Source of the DNA: Exiguobacterium aurantiacum
Lineage (GTDB): Bacteria; Bacillota; Bacilli; Exiguobacteriales; Exiguobacteriaceae
Direction: 5' to 3'
NCBI RefSeq assembly: GCF_001766415.1
Contig: NZ_MKXO01000003.1
Span: forward strand, 1-64,000
DNA: 64,000 bases
The notes under the pieces were generated by a model. The model saw only the letters and a program-made list of their open reading frames with translations. It searched no databases and was not told where the DNA came from. Below are positions 54,161 through 61,139 of the stretch, piece by piece (within the stretch, counting starts at the first letter, position 1; the number at the start of each line of letters is the position of its first letter). Made by a program: the position numbers and the translations under genes.

Positions 54161-54180
54161 GTTAAATTTAATTGAACTTA
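54161..54180. promoter_or_regulatory. Operator copy 1 (XRE regulator/MFS)
   Basis: GTTAAATTTAATTGAACTTA contains the dyad GTTnAATTnAATTnAAC (positions 1-17). It lies near the regulator's own start region. Confidence 0.65.
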
Positions 54181-54215
54181 TTGTTTACAAATCTCTCTTT
54201 GTCGTCTATTATAAT

Positions 54216-54235
54216 GTTAAATCACATTGAACTTA
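54216..54235. promoter_or_regulatory. Operator copy 2 (XRE regulator/MFS)
   Basis: GTTAAATCACATTGAACTTA is a direct repeat of copy 1 with three differences. It starts 55 bp away, directly past a TATAAT (54210-54215) that serves the MFS gene. Confidence 0.65.
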
Positions 54236-54254
54236 ATTGCAAAGGAGACTATGT

Positions 54255-55520
54255 ATGACTACTTTCACCTCGAACCTGCACGTGTTGTTGCTCGGGAAAT
54301 TCATGTCGTTGTTCGCTTCCAGTCTATTCACGTTCGTCGCCGGATTGACGGTGCTGACAACTTCCGGTTCTGGGCTCCAGTTCGCCCTCGTCTTACTGGC
54401 CGGGACGTTGCCTCGTGTTCTATTATCGCCGTTTGCCGGTGCGTATGCCGACAAATTGAACCGAAAACGCGTCATCATCACGATGGAATCGCTCAACGGG
54501 CTATTGTTCTTCTTGGCCGGGGCCGCGAGCCTCATTTGGACGTTCGGCGTCCCTGCTTTCTTGATTATTACATGTCTGCTTTCTATCGTCTCCACTTTCT
54601 TGTCCGTCACGTTGACGAGTTCGATTCCACTCCTGTTCGACGAAGACGGGCTTCAACGCGCCAATTCGCTCATCCAAAGTATCATTTCCGTCTCAAGCAT
54701 TGGCACGCCACTTTTAGCCGGGGCGCTGTTCAAGCTATTACCGATTTCAGCGTTCTTGTTCAGCTCATCCCTCTTGTTCCTCATCGCCGCCCTGTTCGCC
54801 TCACGTCTCACATTCCAAGCGTATGAACATGTTTCCACCGATCAATCGACGTGGGACGACGTCCGCTCCGGTTTCCGCTATTTGAAACGCCAACGCGTGC
54901 TATGGACGCTGACGATTCTCGCGGCGTTCCTCAACTTCTTCTTCGTCGCCTCGGAAGTCCTATTCCCGATTGCCGCCTTGCAGGAGATCGGGGTCAGCCC
55001 GCTCCAGTTCGGCTTTTTGGAAAGTATGTTCGCAGTCGGATTTTTAGTCGCCTCACTTGCCCACGCGCTGCCGTTCTTTAAGATCAAGTATCGTCTAGCG
55101 ACGGTCCGCACATCGCTTATCGTCATGGGTTGCCTCTTTATCGGCCCGGCCGTCCCGCTCTATTTCGACTTCTCGGTCACACCCGCCATCGTCTTCCTCA
55201 CCGGATTCGCTTTGTTGAGCGGTTTCTTCATCATCCGCGTCAATATTCCCATCCAACTGTTTTTGCAGACGAACACGGAACCAAGCTACCTCGGTCGTGT
55301 CATGGGCGTCCTCGAATCGCTCGCGATGGGGATCACCCCGCTCGGTTTCGTGTCGTTCGGGTTATTGAGCGAATGGATGTCGGTCACGTCACTTTATGCG
55401 ATTTGCATGGTATGCCTGCTTTCGATCACGCTGTTCGCGATGCATCGCATCCGTCACGATATCGCGGCTGAAAAAGCGACGGTACTGGCTGAAGTCGAAA
55501 GCGCGCCGACGCGTCAATGA
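54255..55520 (+). CDS. MFS transporter (putative exporter)
   Basis: The 421-residue, 12-helix protein has GKFMSLFASSLFTFVAGLTVLTTSGSG, the DHA3-type loop GAYADKLNRKRVII and later NTEPSYLGRVMGVLES. Similar proteins export macrolides or other drugs; the substrate is not shown. ATG 54255 follows AAAGGAGA. The -10 TATAAT has its nearest -35 (TTACAA) 19 bp upstream, suggesting activation by the divergent XRE regulator rather than simple repression. Confidence 0.82.
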   Translation: MTTFTSNLHVLLLGKFMSLFASSLFTFVAGLTVLTTSGSGLQFALVLLAGTLPRVLLSPFAGAYADKLNRKRVIITMESLNGLLFFLAGAASLIWTFGVPAFLIITCLLSIVSTFLSVTLTSSIPLLFDEDGLQRANSLIQSIISVSSIGTPLLAGALFKLLPISAFLFSSSLLFLIAALFASRLTFQAYEHVSTDQSTWDDVRSGFRYLKRQRVLWTLTILAAFLNFFFVASEVLFPIAALQEIGVSPLQFGFLESMFAVGFLVASLAHALPFFKIKYRLATVRTSLIVMGCLFIGPAVPLYFDFSVTPAIVFLTGFALLSGFFIIRVNIPIQLFLQTNTEPSYLGRVMGVLESLAMGITPLGFVSFGLLSEWMSVTSLYAICMVCLLSITLFAMHRIRHDIAAEKATVLAEVESAPTRQ

Positions 55521-55523
55521 ACG

Positions 55524-55562
55524 AAAAAAAGACATCGAACGTTTTTCAGTTCGATGTCTTCT
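55524..55562. terminator. Bidirectional terminator
   Basis: AAGACATCGAAC-GTTTTTCA-GTTCGATGTCTT is a perfect 12-bp stem. Confidence 0.85.
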
Positions 55563-55842
55563 CTGTTGATGGAAGGACTCGTTTCTCTAACAAGAACGGT
55601 CCGAACGGGATGACCGAAGCCATGACCGCGAGGACTAACACTTTGAAGCCCCAGTTGAAGCGCCACGCCATGTAAACCGCTGCCGCCACGTAAGCGACGA
55701 ACAGGAAACCATGGGCCGCACCGACGATGCTGACGGCTAGCGGCATGCCAGCCAAATACTTGAGCGGCATTGCGATCAACAATAAGAGCAGGAATGACAT
55801 CCCCTCTGTATAACCGAGCCATTTGAATCGAGTTGCGTTCAT
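55546..55842 (-). CDS. DUF3817 family membrane protein
   Basis: The 98-residue protein has three hydrophobic segments (EGMSFLLLLLIAMPLKYLAG, GAAHGFLFVAYVAAAVYMAW, VLAVMASVIPFGPFLLEKR), the DUF3817/YdzA pattern. Function is unknown. AAAAGGAG precedes the ATG at 55842. Confidence 0.85.
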   Translation of the reverse strand: MNATRFKWLGYTEGMSFLLLLLIAMPLKYLAGMPLAVSIVGAAHGFLFVAYVAAAVYMAWRFNWGFKVLVLAVMASVIPFGPFLLEKRVLPSTEKTSN

Positions 55843-55924
55843 ATCCGTTCTCCTTTTTAATCGATGCTACGTTCATCGTAGCCGATAGAGGTGAAGTTTG
55901 TCACAGGGGAACGTTAGAAAGTCG

Positions 55925-56428
55925 TTAGGCTATTTGACGATTTGGTGAACGATGCGCAATTTTCGTTTCGACGAAGCGGCGAAGGAACAAGCCGTCGACG
56001 CCGATTTTGCCTGCGTTGTAGCCCGCGACGAGAATCAAGACCGACACGATCAACATCGTTGGGTTCGTGCTGACCGTTCCTGACAATAAGAACGCCATGT
56101 TCATGACGAGTCCGAAGAAAGCCGCGCTGCGTGTGAGGGCGCCAAGCAAGAGACCGAGACCGACCAAGAACTCACCATACGGAATTAAGATATCGAAAAG
56201 TGCTGCGTTTGGGATTGCGAAGTTTTCAAGGAAAGCTGCCCACCATCCGGCGACCGCCGGGTGATCTCCCGTCGCGAGTGAAGCTGCGTTTTGAAGGTAA
56301 CCGCCTGATCCGAAGCCGCCCGTGATTTTACCCCATCCGGCTGTGAGCCATTGATAGCCGAGCCAGATCCGTAACACCGTCAAGATGCCGGTTGCGATGT
56401 TGTGGTTTTGCCAAAACTTTGTGAACAT
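55925..56428 (-). CDS. DoxX-family membrane protein
   Basis: The 167-residue protein has four membrane helices and the DoxX pattern RIWLGYQWLTAGWGKITGG and IPYGEFLVGLGLLLGALTR. DoxX-like subunits are tied to quinone chemistry; MhqP of the B. subtilis MhqR regulon is one. The start at 56428 (MFTKFWQNHN) follows AAAGGAGGAA. A Rex/Fnr-like box lies 40 bp upstream, so redox or oxygen control is likely. Confidence 0.85.
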   Translation of the reverse strand: MFTKFWQNHNIATGILTVLRIWLGYQWLTAGWGKITGGFGSGGYLQNAASLATGDHPAVAGWWAAFLENFAIPNAALFDILIPYGEFLVGLGLLLGALTRSAAFFGLVMNMAFLLSGTVSTNPTMLIVSVLILVAGYNAGKIGVDGLFLRRFVETKIAHRSPNRQIA

Positions 56429-56467
56429 GATAATTCCTCCTTTTGAATGGTTGAATGATGGCTTATA

Positions 56468-56483
56468 TGTGATTACATTCACA
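56468..56483. promoter_or_regulatory. Rex/Fnr-type box (TGTGA-N6-TCACA) upstream of doxX
   Basis: TGTGATTACATTCACA is a full match to the core shared by Fnr and Rex boxes. On the minus strand it reads TTGTGAATGTAATCACAT. It lies just past a TATATT (56483-56488, minus), a position suited to repression. Confidence 0.7.
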
Positions 56484-56582
56484 ATATACCATCCATGTTC
56501 ATGCTTTCACATAGCTTGAGATAATAGTTCACGTTTCGGTCATATGTGCGTCACAGGTCAGTCACTTTTTGGAAATTGTACC

Positions 56583-56612
56583 AAAAAAAGCAATGTCTGC
56601 TCGAGACATCGC
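56583..56612 (-). terminator. Terminator stranded beyond the tnpB element
   Basis: On the minus strand AAGCGATGTC-TCGAG-CAGACATTGCTT precedes TTTTTTT. It probably served the PNPOx-like gene (57964) before the element was inserted between that stop codon and this hairpin. Confidence 0.65.
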
Positions 56613-56622
56613 TTCCATTGCT

Positions 56623-56860
56623 GTGAACTACTCACCACTTATTTGCTTCGCAACTTGAAGTGGGAGCTTCTTGGGAAGACCGTGCTTTGACCAGCCACGG
56701 TTGTGGACCAAGCTCGTCGGGCAGTCCCTGCCCTGGAGTGTTTCAGTCGGCGAGACCCAACAGGTTGAGGCTCGCGTTGACGTCGCGGTCATGGTGCGTG
56801 CCGCATACGGCGCATGTCCACTCGCGGACGTGCAGGTCCTTCTTGCCGCCGTTCCCGCCA
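56623..56860 (-). ncRNA. Putative omega-RNA (reRNA) region of the tnpB element
   Basis: In this family the guide RNA overlaps the tnpB 3' end and ends at the right end. Here a hairpin CGGGCAG/CTGCCC and the right-end stem are present. The guide would begin after GTTCAC at 56622 on the minus strand (AGCAATGGAAGCGATG). Extent is inferred, not shown. Confidence 0.45.
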
Positions 56861-57750
56861 CAGGCCGAACAGACCTGGGTCGAGGCGAACCACGGGTCGG
56901 CCTGGATCAGTGTGCGGCCGTGGAACCTGCATTTGTAGGCGAGCTGGCGGACGAACTCGCCCCACCCGGCGTCCCCGATCGACTTTGCCAGGCGGCGGTC
57001 CTGCATCATCTCCCTCGGCTTCAGCGTCTCGACGACGACGACTTGGTTCTCGTCGACGATGCGTCGTGACAGCTTGTGGAGGAAGTCATGTCGGCGGTTC
57101 CGTACCTTTTCATGCTTTTTGGCCAATAGGAGCCGCGCCTTCTCGCGGTTCCGGCTGCCGGGCTTCTTGCGGGAGAGCGAGCGCTGCGCCCGTCTCAGCC
57201 GTTCCTCGGCCTCGCGCAGGTTGCGCGGGTTCGGGACCCACGGCTCGTCGGGCTGCTCGACGAGGAGCGACACGAAGAACTTGCCCGTCCGTGTCATCGA
57301 CACGGTCGCCGACCGGATCTCGCCGTCGAAGATTCGGTGCTGTGTGAAGCGGATGAACCCGACCTTCGGGAGCCGGACCCGGTCTCCCTCGATGCGGATC
57401 GTGCCGTGCTGGTTGTTCGTCGTGTAGGAGGCGCGCGATTTCCGTCTCGACTTGAACACCGGGAAGCCGGCCGTCCCGGCGAAGAACTTCGCGAACGCCG
57501 TGTCGAGGTGCAGCTTCGCGTTGGCGAGCGCGAGGCTGTCCGCCTCGGCGAGGAACGGGAACAGGGGCTTGTACGAGGCCGGTGTCGGCAGTTTTCGCTT
57601 CGGGCCGGTCCCAGCCTTCGCCTCCTCGTGGAGGGCGATGCGGTCCTCGAGCAGCTTGTTGTAGATGAACCGGGCACAGCCGATCGTCCTGACCAGGAAA
57701 TCGGCCTGTTCCGCCGTCGGGTGGAGCCTGTATTTGTAGCCCTTCAGCAT
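56743..57750 (-). CDS. tnpB: TnpB lacking the RuvC-I motif, predicted nuclease-dead
   Basis: The 335-residue protein has a normal N-terminal wedge/REC region (YKYRLHPTAEQADFLVRTIGCARFIYN; GFPVFKSRRK). RuvC-II Glu241 (VVVVETLKP), SIGDAGWGEF, the zinc finger (Cys294, 297, 313, 316) and HDRD (320-323) are also present. Between VEQPDEPWVP (to about 173) and NPRNLREAEERL there is no GVDxG motif, so the first catalytic Asp and roughly 25-35 residues are absent while the frame stays open. Third-position G/C is much higher than in neighbours. GAGAGGAGGGGG precedes the ATG. It is either a decayed TnpB or a TldR-like RNA-guided binder. Confidence 0.85.
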   Translation of the reverse strand: MLKGYKYRLHPTAEQADFLVRTIGCARFIYNKLLEDRIALHEEAKAGTGPKRKLPTPASYKPLFPFLAEADSLALANAKLHLDTAFAKFFAGTAGFPVFKSRRKSRASYTTNNQHGTIRIEGDRVRLPKVGFIRFTQHRIFDGEIRSATVSMTRTGKFFVSLLVEQPDEPWVPNPRNLREAEERLRRAQRSLSRKKPGSRNREKARLLLAKKHEKVRNRRHDFLHKLSRRIVDENQVVVVETLKPREMMQDRRLAKSIGDAGWGEFVRQLAYKCRFHGRTLIQADPWFASTQVCSACGGNGGKKDLHVREWTCAVCGTHHDRDVNASLNLLGLAD

Positions 57751-57963
57751 GTCTCCCCCTCCTCTCGGCCGATGATCGTGATGAACGTCTTCCTCATCCG
57801 ATACCCGCGGCGGGGGAAGGGAAATCTGACGGAATCACGAACTTATGTTCGTCATATCTGTCACAGGGGTGGCCAAGAGGTTTATGTACGGGCGATTCAT
57901 CTCCCACCTACGCTGGGCCTCGCCCCAGACGCTTAGAGGTGGGAGAATTCTCGCTTAATTATG

Positions 57964-58377
57964 TTAAAGATCAACTTGTTGTGGCGGTTGGCCTTTTTTA
58001 TTCATCACACGCATCGATTGCGGTGAGATTTTTAAAATGACGAGTTTTGGATCATCCGGGCCGTCGAACCAGCCCTCAAGTTTTTCGTTCCACACTTTTT
58101 CTTTCATCGACTCGTCATCAGACACCGACGTCTCTCCTAAAATCTCTAGGTACGTGTCGCCGACCCCGTCCCCGTCGTAGCCGATCAAGACGTGCGTATA
58201 CGGATTGTTCTTCAACTCATCGACTTTATCCGTATCTTTCGAGGTTGCCGTATAGAGTGTCAGACCGTCATGGAAAAACGTCATGTATCGGCTGTGCGGC
58301 TTCCCTTTGTATACCGTGGCCATCGTTCCGACGTTGCTTGCATCTAAAATTTGTTGTGCCGTTGTTTTAGCATCCAT
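57964..58377 (-). CDS. Pyridoxamine 5'-phosphate oxidase-like (general stress protein 26 type)
   Basis: The 137-residue FMN-binding split-barrel protein has GTMATVYKGKPHSRYMTFFHDG and LTLYTATSKDTDKVDELKNNPYTHVLIGY. It resembles B. subtilis YdaG, a stress-induced protein of unclear reaction. The stop codon lies about 9 bp from the end of the tnpB element, so its native terminator is now 1.3 kb away. GGGGGC precedes the start. Confidence 0.85.
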   Translation of the reverse strand: MDAKTTAQQILDASNVGTMATVYKGKPHSRYMTFFHDGLTLYTATSKDTDKVDELKNNPYTHVLIGYDGDGVGDTYLEILGETSVSDDESMKEKVWNEKLEGWFDGPDDPKLVILKISPQSMRVMNKKGQPPQQVDL

Positions 58378-58449
58378 TTAAAAAGCCCCCTTATCATAGT
58401 CACTCGTATAATCATTCCCTTGCGGCACTTGATTAAACACGAAGACACG

Positions 58450-58480
58450 AAAAAACCTGCTCGCCGAAGCGAGCAGGTTA
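58450..58480 (-). terminator. Terminator of the cold-shock gene
   Basis: CCTGCTCGC-CGAA-GCGAGCAGG is a perfect 9-bp stem with a U-run on the minus strand. Confidence 0.85.
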
Positions 58481-58502
58481 TAAAATTCCTTAGAAAGGAA
58501 GA

Positions 58503-58703
58503 TTAGATTTTTTCAACGTTAGAAGCTTGTGGGCCACGAGCTCCGTCAGTGATTTCGAAAGTTACTGCTTGGCCTTCTTCAAGTGTCTTGAAGCCGTCGC
58601 CTTGGATTGCTGAGAAGTGTACGAATACGTCGTCTCCGCCTTCCATTTCGATGAAGCCGTAACCTTTTTCTGAGTTAAACCATTTTACTTTACCTGTGTT
58701 CAT
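58503..58703 (-). CDS. Cold-shock protein (CspA/CspB family)
   Basis: The 66-residue OB-fold protein has RNP1 KGYGFIEM and RNP2 VFVHFSAI, the RNA-binding motifs. It acts as an RNA chaperone and antiterminator at low temperature. TCAGGAGGG precedes the ATG. The mRNA has a long 5' leader with cold-shock gene features. Confidence 0.95.
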   Translation of the reverse strand: MNTGKVKWFNSEKGYGFIEMEGGDDVFVHFSAIQGDGFKTLEEGQAVTFEITDGARGPQASNVEKI

Positions 58704-58892
58704 AATGAACCCTCCTGAAATAAACGCTGTGCGTTCTAGTAGTGCCTTACTAGAAAAAACTGACCAAAAAAAAGCACAAAACTTGTTGGATTATCTTTCA
58801 TGAAAAATAATCCCAAGCGATTGTGAATTATGTTTCCAGCTATTCTTAATTAAGCACATATGTAATATACCATGGATAAATGCTTCTGTCTA
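58704..58892 (-). promoter_or_regulatory. csp promoter and long 5' leader
   Basis: On the minus strand TAGACA (58887-58892) and TATATT (58864-58869) have a 17-bp spacer, giving a leader of about 150 nt. The leader is U- and A-rich with several possible stems. Such leaders stabilise csp mRNA and improve translation in the cold. Confidence 0.65.
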
Positions 58893-58968
58893 CTAAATAC
58901 TTCGGTTTGCTAAAAATAATTTCAAAACGGGTACATCACATGTAGTGAACGTTAGGAGGACGACTCAT

Positions 58969-60567
58969 ATGATGAATCAAATTGACCGCACGCATATCGC
59001 TGCCACCATCGCCCGTCACGCGGCCTGGTCGACAGATGAGCTATTGACGGAGACGCTCGCTTGGCATCAAACGACGCGACACGACCATTATCCTGATCAA
59101 TCGAAGTCGTACCGCTCCCACTTGCCGATGACGGAACGAATCACACCGGTGACGAGCGCGCTCCCGCTCGAGGTCGTCGACGATCTCGTCCGGCCCGTCT
59201 GGATGCGTCGTCTCGACGCGGAACATTTGAATTTACTGCAGACGACACGCCATCACGTCGACGTGACCGATTACGGGGCCGTCGGGGACGGCAAGACGGA
59301 CTGCACGCTCGCATTCCGGCTCGCGCTTCGGTCGAACCGCCACGTCCACGTGCCGGCCGGTGTCTATATCGTCCGTGGCGTCCGGATCCCCTCGAACTGC
59401 GTACTCGAAGGTGCGAGACAGCAGGACACGGTATTACGCTTGGCCGACGGTACACCGAAGCATCGCCGGCTGCTGCGAAATGCGACACCGTTTTATGGGA
59501 ACCATCACATCGAGGTCGCCCATCTGACGCTCGACTGGAACGTCGAGCGCCTTGGCGACGTCGATCGGACGTCGAGTGGAGACACGGCTTCGAGCGCGTT
59601 GACATTCGCCCACGTCAAATTCGCCTGGGTCCATCACGTCACCGCCAAAGGTGCCGGGCTGCACGCGTTCGATATCACCGCCCCTCACTACCATTACCTC
59701 GGGGACGGGTTGCGTGCCAAAAAAGGCAGCCGCTACATCTGGCTCGACCGCTGCGAGGCGACGAATTATGGGGACGACGGCATCACGACGCATCATAGCG
59801 ACGCCATCTACATCACGAACTGCTACTGTCATCACCCGCACGGACGTACGCACGCCCACGGCTTCGCCAATTCAAACGGCATCGAGGTCGATGACGGTTC
59901 GCGTCACGTCGTGCTCGTCAACAATATGACGGAAGGTTGTTTTGGAGGCGTCGAGGTGAAAGCCCACGGTACGTCCTCAGCCGCCCATGACGTCCATATT
60001 TTTGGGCACGTCTCGTATCGTGATAATCGGTCCTTCAATTTTCGCCACATCGGACACCACTTGGCCGACGATCCCGAGTCGAAGACGGCGCGGTTCATCT
60101 CGGGGACGAATTTACTATCGATTGAACCGGTCCGCTCGAAGCTATACGCCAAGTCGTCGCCCCGTAGCCTCGTCATATCGGCGTATCAAGACGTATTGAT
60201 TCATGGCTTTACGGCCATCGGTGACCCGTCCTATGATTATACAGGACATCCAGCGCTCGCCGTCCAGTATAAGTCTCGGAACGTTCAATTAAAACGAATT
60301 GCCACAAGCGGGTTCGTTTCCAGCCGCGCCGACATCGAACTGTTCGGCGGCGACAATCGGACCGATCACGTCACAATCGAAGATGTCACGTGCCGGAATT
60401 CGGCCCCGATCTCAGTTAAGATCGGCGGACAGCTCGCTAACGTCGTGCTAAAACACATCGAAGGCGAACAAAAAAGTGGAGATGTCCTCATCTCCACGAG
60501 TAGCCCGGTCGAAGCGCACGACTTATTCGCTTATGGTTTCTCAGATCGGGTGCGAAGTGACGCTTGA
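58969..60567 (+). CDS. Right-handed parallel beta-helix (pectate lyase 3-like) protein
   Basis: The 532-residue protein has the Pectate_lyase_3 entry motif VTDYGAVGDGKTDCTLAFRLAL near residue 98, then strand repeats (HHIEVAHLTLDWN, ALTFAHVKFAWVHHVTAKGAG, RYIWLDRCEATNYGDDGITTHHSDAIYITNC). The first 95 residues are helical, and there is no signal peptide or anchor. Such folds occur in glycosidases, lyases and phage tailspikes. The substrate is unknown. ATG 58969 follows TTAGGAGGA. The end overlaps the convergent flavodoxin gene by 37 bp. Confidence 0.75.
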   Translation: MMNQIDRTHIAATIARHAAWSTDELLTETLAWHQTTRHDHYPDQSKSYRSHLPMTERITPVTSALPLEVVDDLVRPVWMRRLDAEHLNLLQTTRHHVDVTDYGAVGDGKTDCTLAFRLALRSNRHVHVPAGVYIVRGVRIPSNCVLEGARQQDTVLRLADGTPKHRRLLRNATPFYGNHHIEVAHLTLDWNVERLGDVDRTSSGDTASSALTFAHVKFAWVHHVTAKGAGLHAFDITAPHYHYLGDGLRAKKGSRYIWLDRCEATNYGDDGITTHHSDAIYITNCYCHHPHGRTHAHGFANSNGIEVDDGSRHVVLVNNMTEGCFGGVEVKAHGTSSAAHDVHIFGHVSYRDNRSFNFRHIGHHLADDPESKTARFISGTNLLSIEPVRSKLYAKSSPRSLVISAYQDVLIHGFTAIGDPSYDYTGHPALAVQYKSRNVQLKRIATSGFVSSRADIELFGGDNRTDHVTIEDVTCRNSAPISVKIGGQLANVVLKHIEGEQKSGDVLISTSSPVEAHDLFAYGFSDRVRSDA

Positions 60568-61037
60568 GCCGACTCGACGAGCTCATTCAACCGTGCTTCG
60601 TCCAAATTGAGCGAACTGACCGTCTGTTTGGCCATCATCCGGACGATGGCTTTGTCGAGGAAGCCCATCCGCTCAAAGTCATAGCCGCTACCGACGACTT
60701 CGACGAAATAGGCGTGTACTCGTAAATGTTCCCCGTACGCGCCTTCGAGCTCACGTTGCCGCTCCGCCGCGGTCGGCGTGCCGGCGCACAAGTACAATCC
60801 GAGCGGACGTTCGAGCAATTGGACTTCATTTTGCTTCAACCAGTCGGTCAGCTCGTCTTGGACTTTCCCCATCCGGATCGATCCCCCGACGATGACGTGG
60901 TCGACCGTTGCCCAATCGACGTCTGGCTCATCGACCAAGTTTTGAACGTGGACGTTTCCGGACAACCGTGCGGCCAAAAGATGGGCGACTTTCTCGCTCG
61001 TACCATATCGTGACGTATACGCAATCAACGTCTTCAT
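60531..61037 (-). CDS. Flavodoxin-domain protein (HemG-like)
   Basis: The 168-residue protein has the FMN-binding TLIAYTSRYGTSEKVAHLLAARL and GGSIRMGKVQDELTDWLKQN, as in HemG/menaquinone-dependent protoporphyrinogen oxidase-like flavodoxins. An electron-transfer role is likely but the partner is unknown. It overlaps the beta-helix gene tail-to-tail. GGGGGAAAC precedes the ATG. Confidence 0.8.
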   Translation of the reverse strand: MKTLIAYTSRYGTSEKVAHLLAARLSGNVHVQNLVDEPDVDWATVDHVIVGGSIRMGKVQDELTDWLKQNEVQLLERPLGLYLCAGTPTAAERQRELEGAYGEHLRVHAYFVEVVGSGYDFERMGFLDKAIVRMMAKQTVSSLNLDEARLNELVESAQASLRTRSEKP

Positions 61038-61108
61038 CTCGTTTCCCCCTTTTAAGTCAGAGTCTACTCTTCCTATTCCCGAATGGTTTGGAGAATACTA
61101 TACGCTTG

Positions 61109-61138
61109 AAAAAAACTCGCCGCTTGGGCGAGTTTTTT
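61109..61138. terminator. Bidirectional terminator
   Basis: ACTCGCC-GCTTG-GGCGAGT with A and T runs on either side. Confidence 0.85.
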
Positions 61139-61139
61139 G

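Larger units (their letters stand above)
56623..57955 (-). mobile_element. IS605-family element with tnpB only (no tnpA)
   Basis: The right end has the hairpin CCACTT/AAGTGG (56635-56663) followed on the minus strand by GTAGTTCAC. The left end has the imperfect palindrome TCTCCCACCT/AGGTGGGAGA (57900-57946). No TnpA transposase lies between, so it cannot move itself. The exact left tip is uncertain within about 10 bp of 57955. The interior is clearly richer in G and C than its neighbours. Confidence 0.75.

Noticed and set aside
56814-57347. 177-codon arginine-rich frame inside the tnpB element
   Set aside because: It is the complement of the GC-rich tnpB; composition alone explains it.
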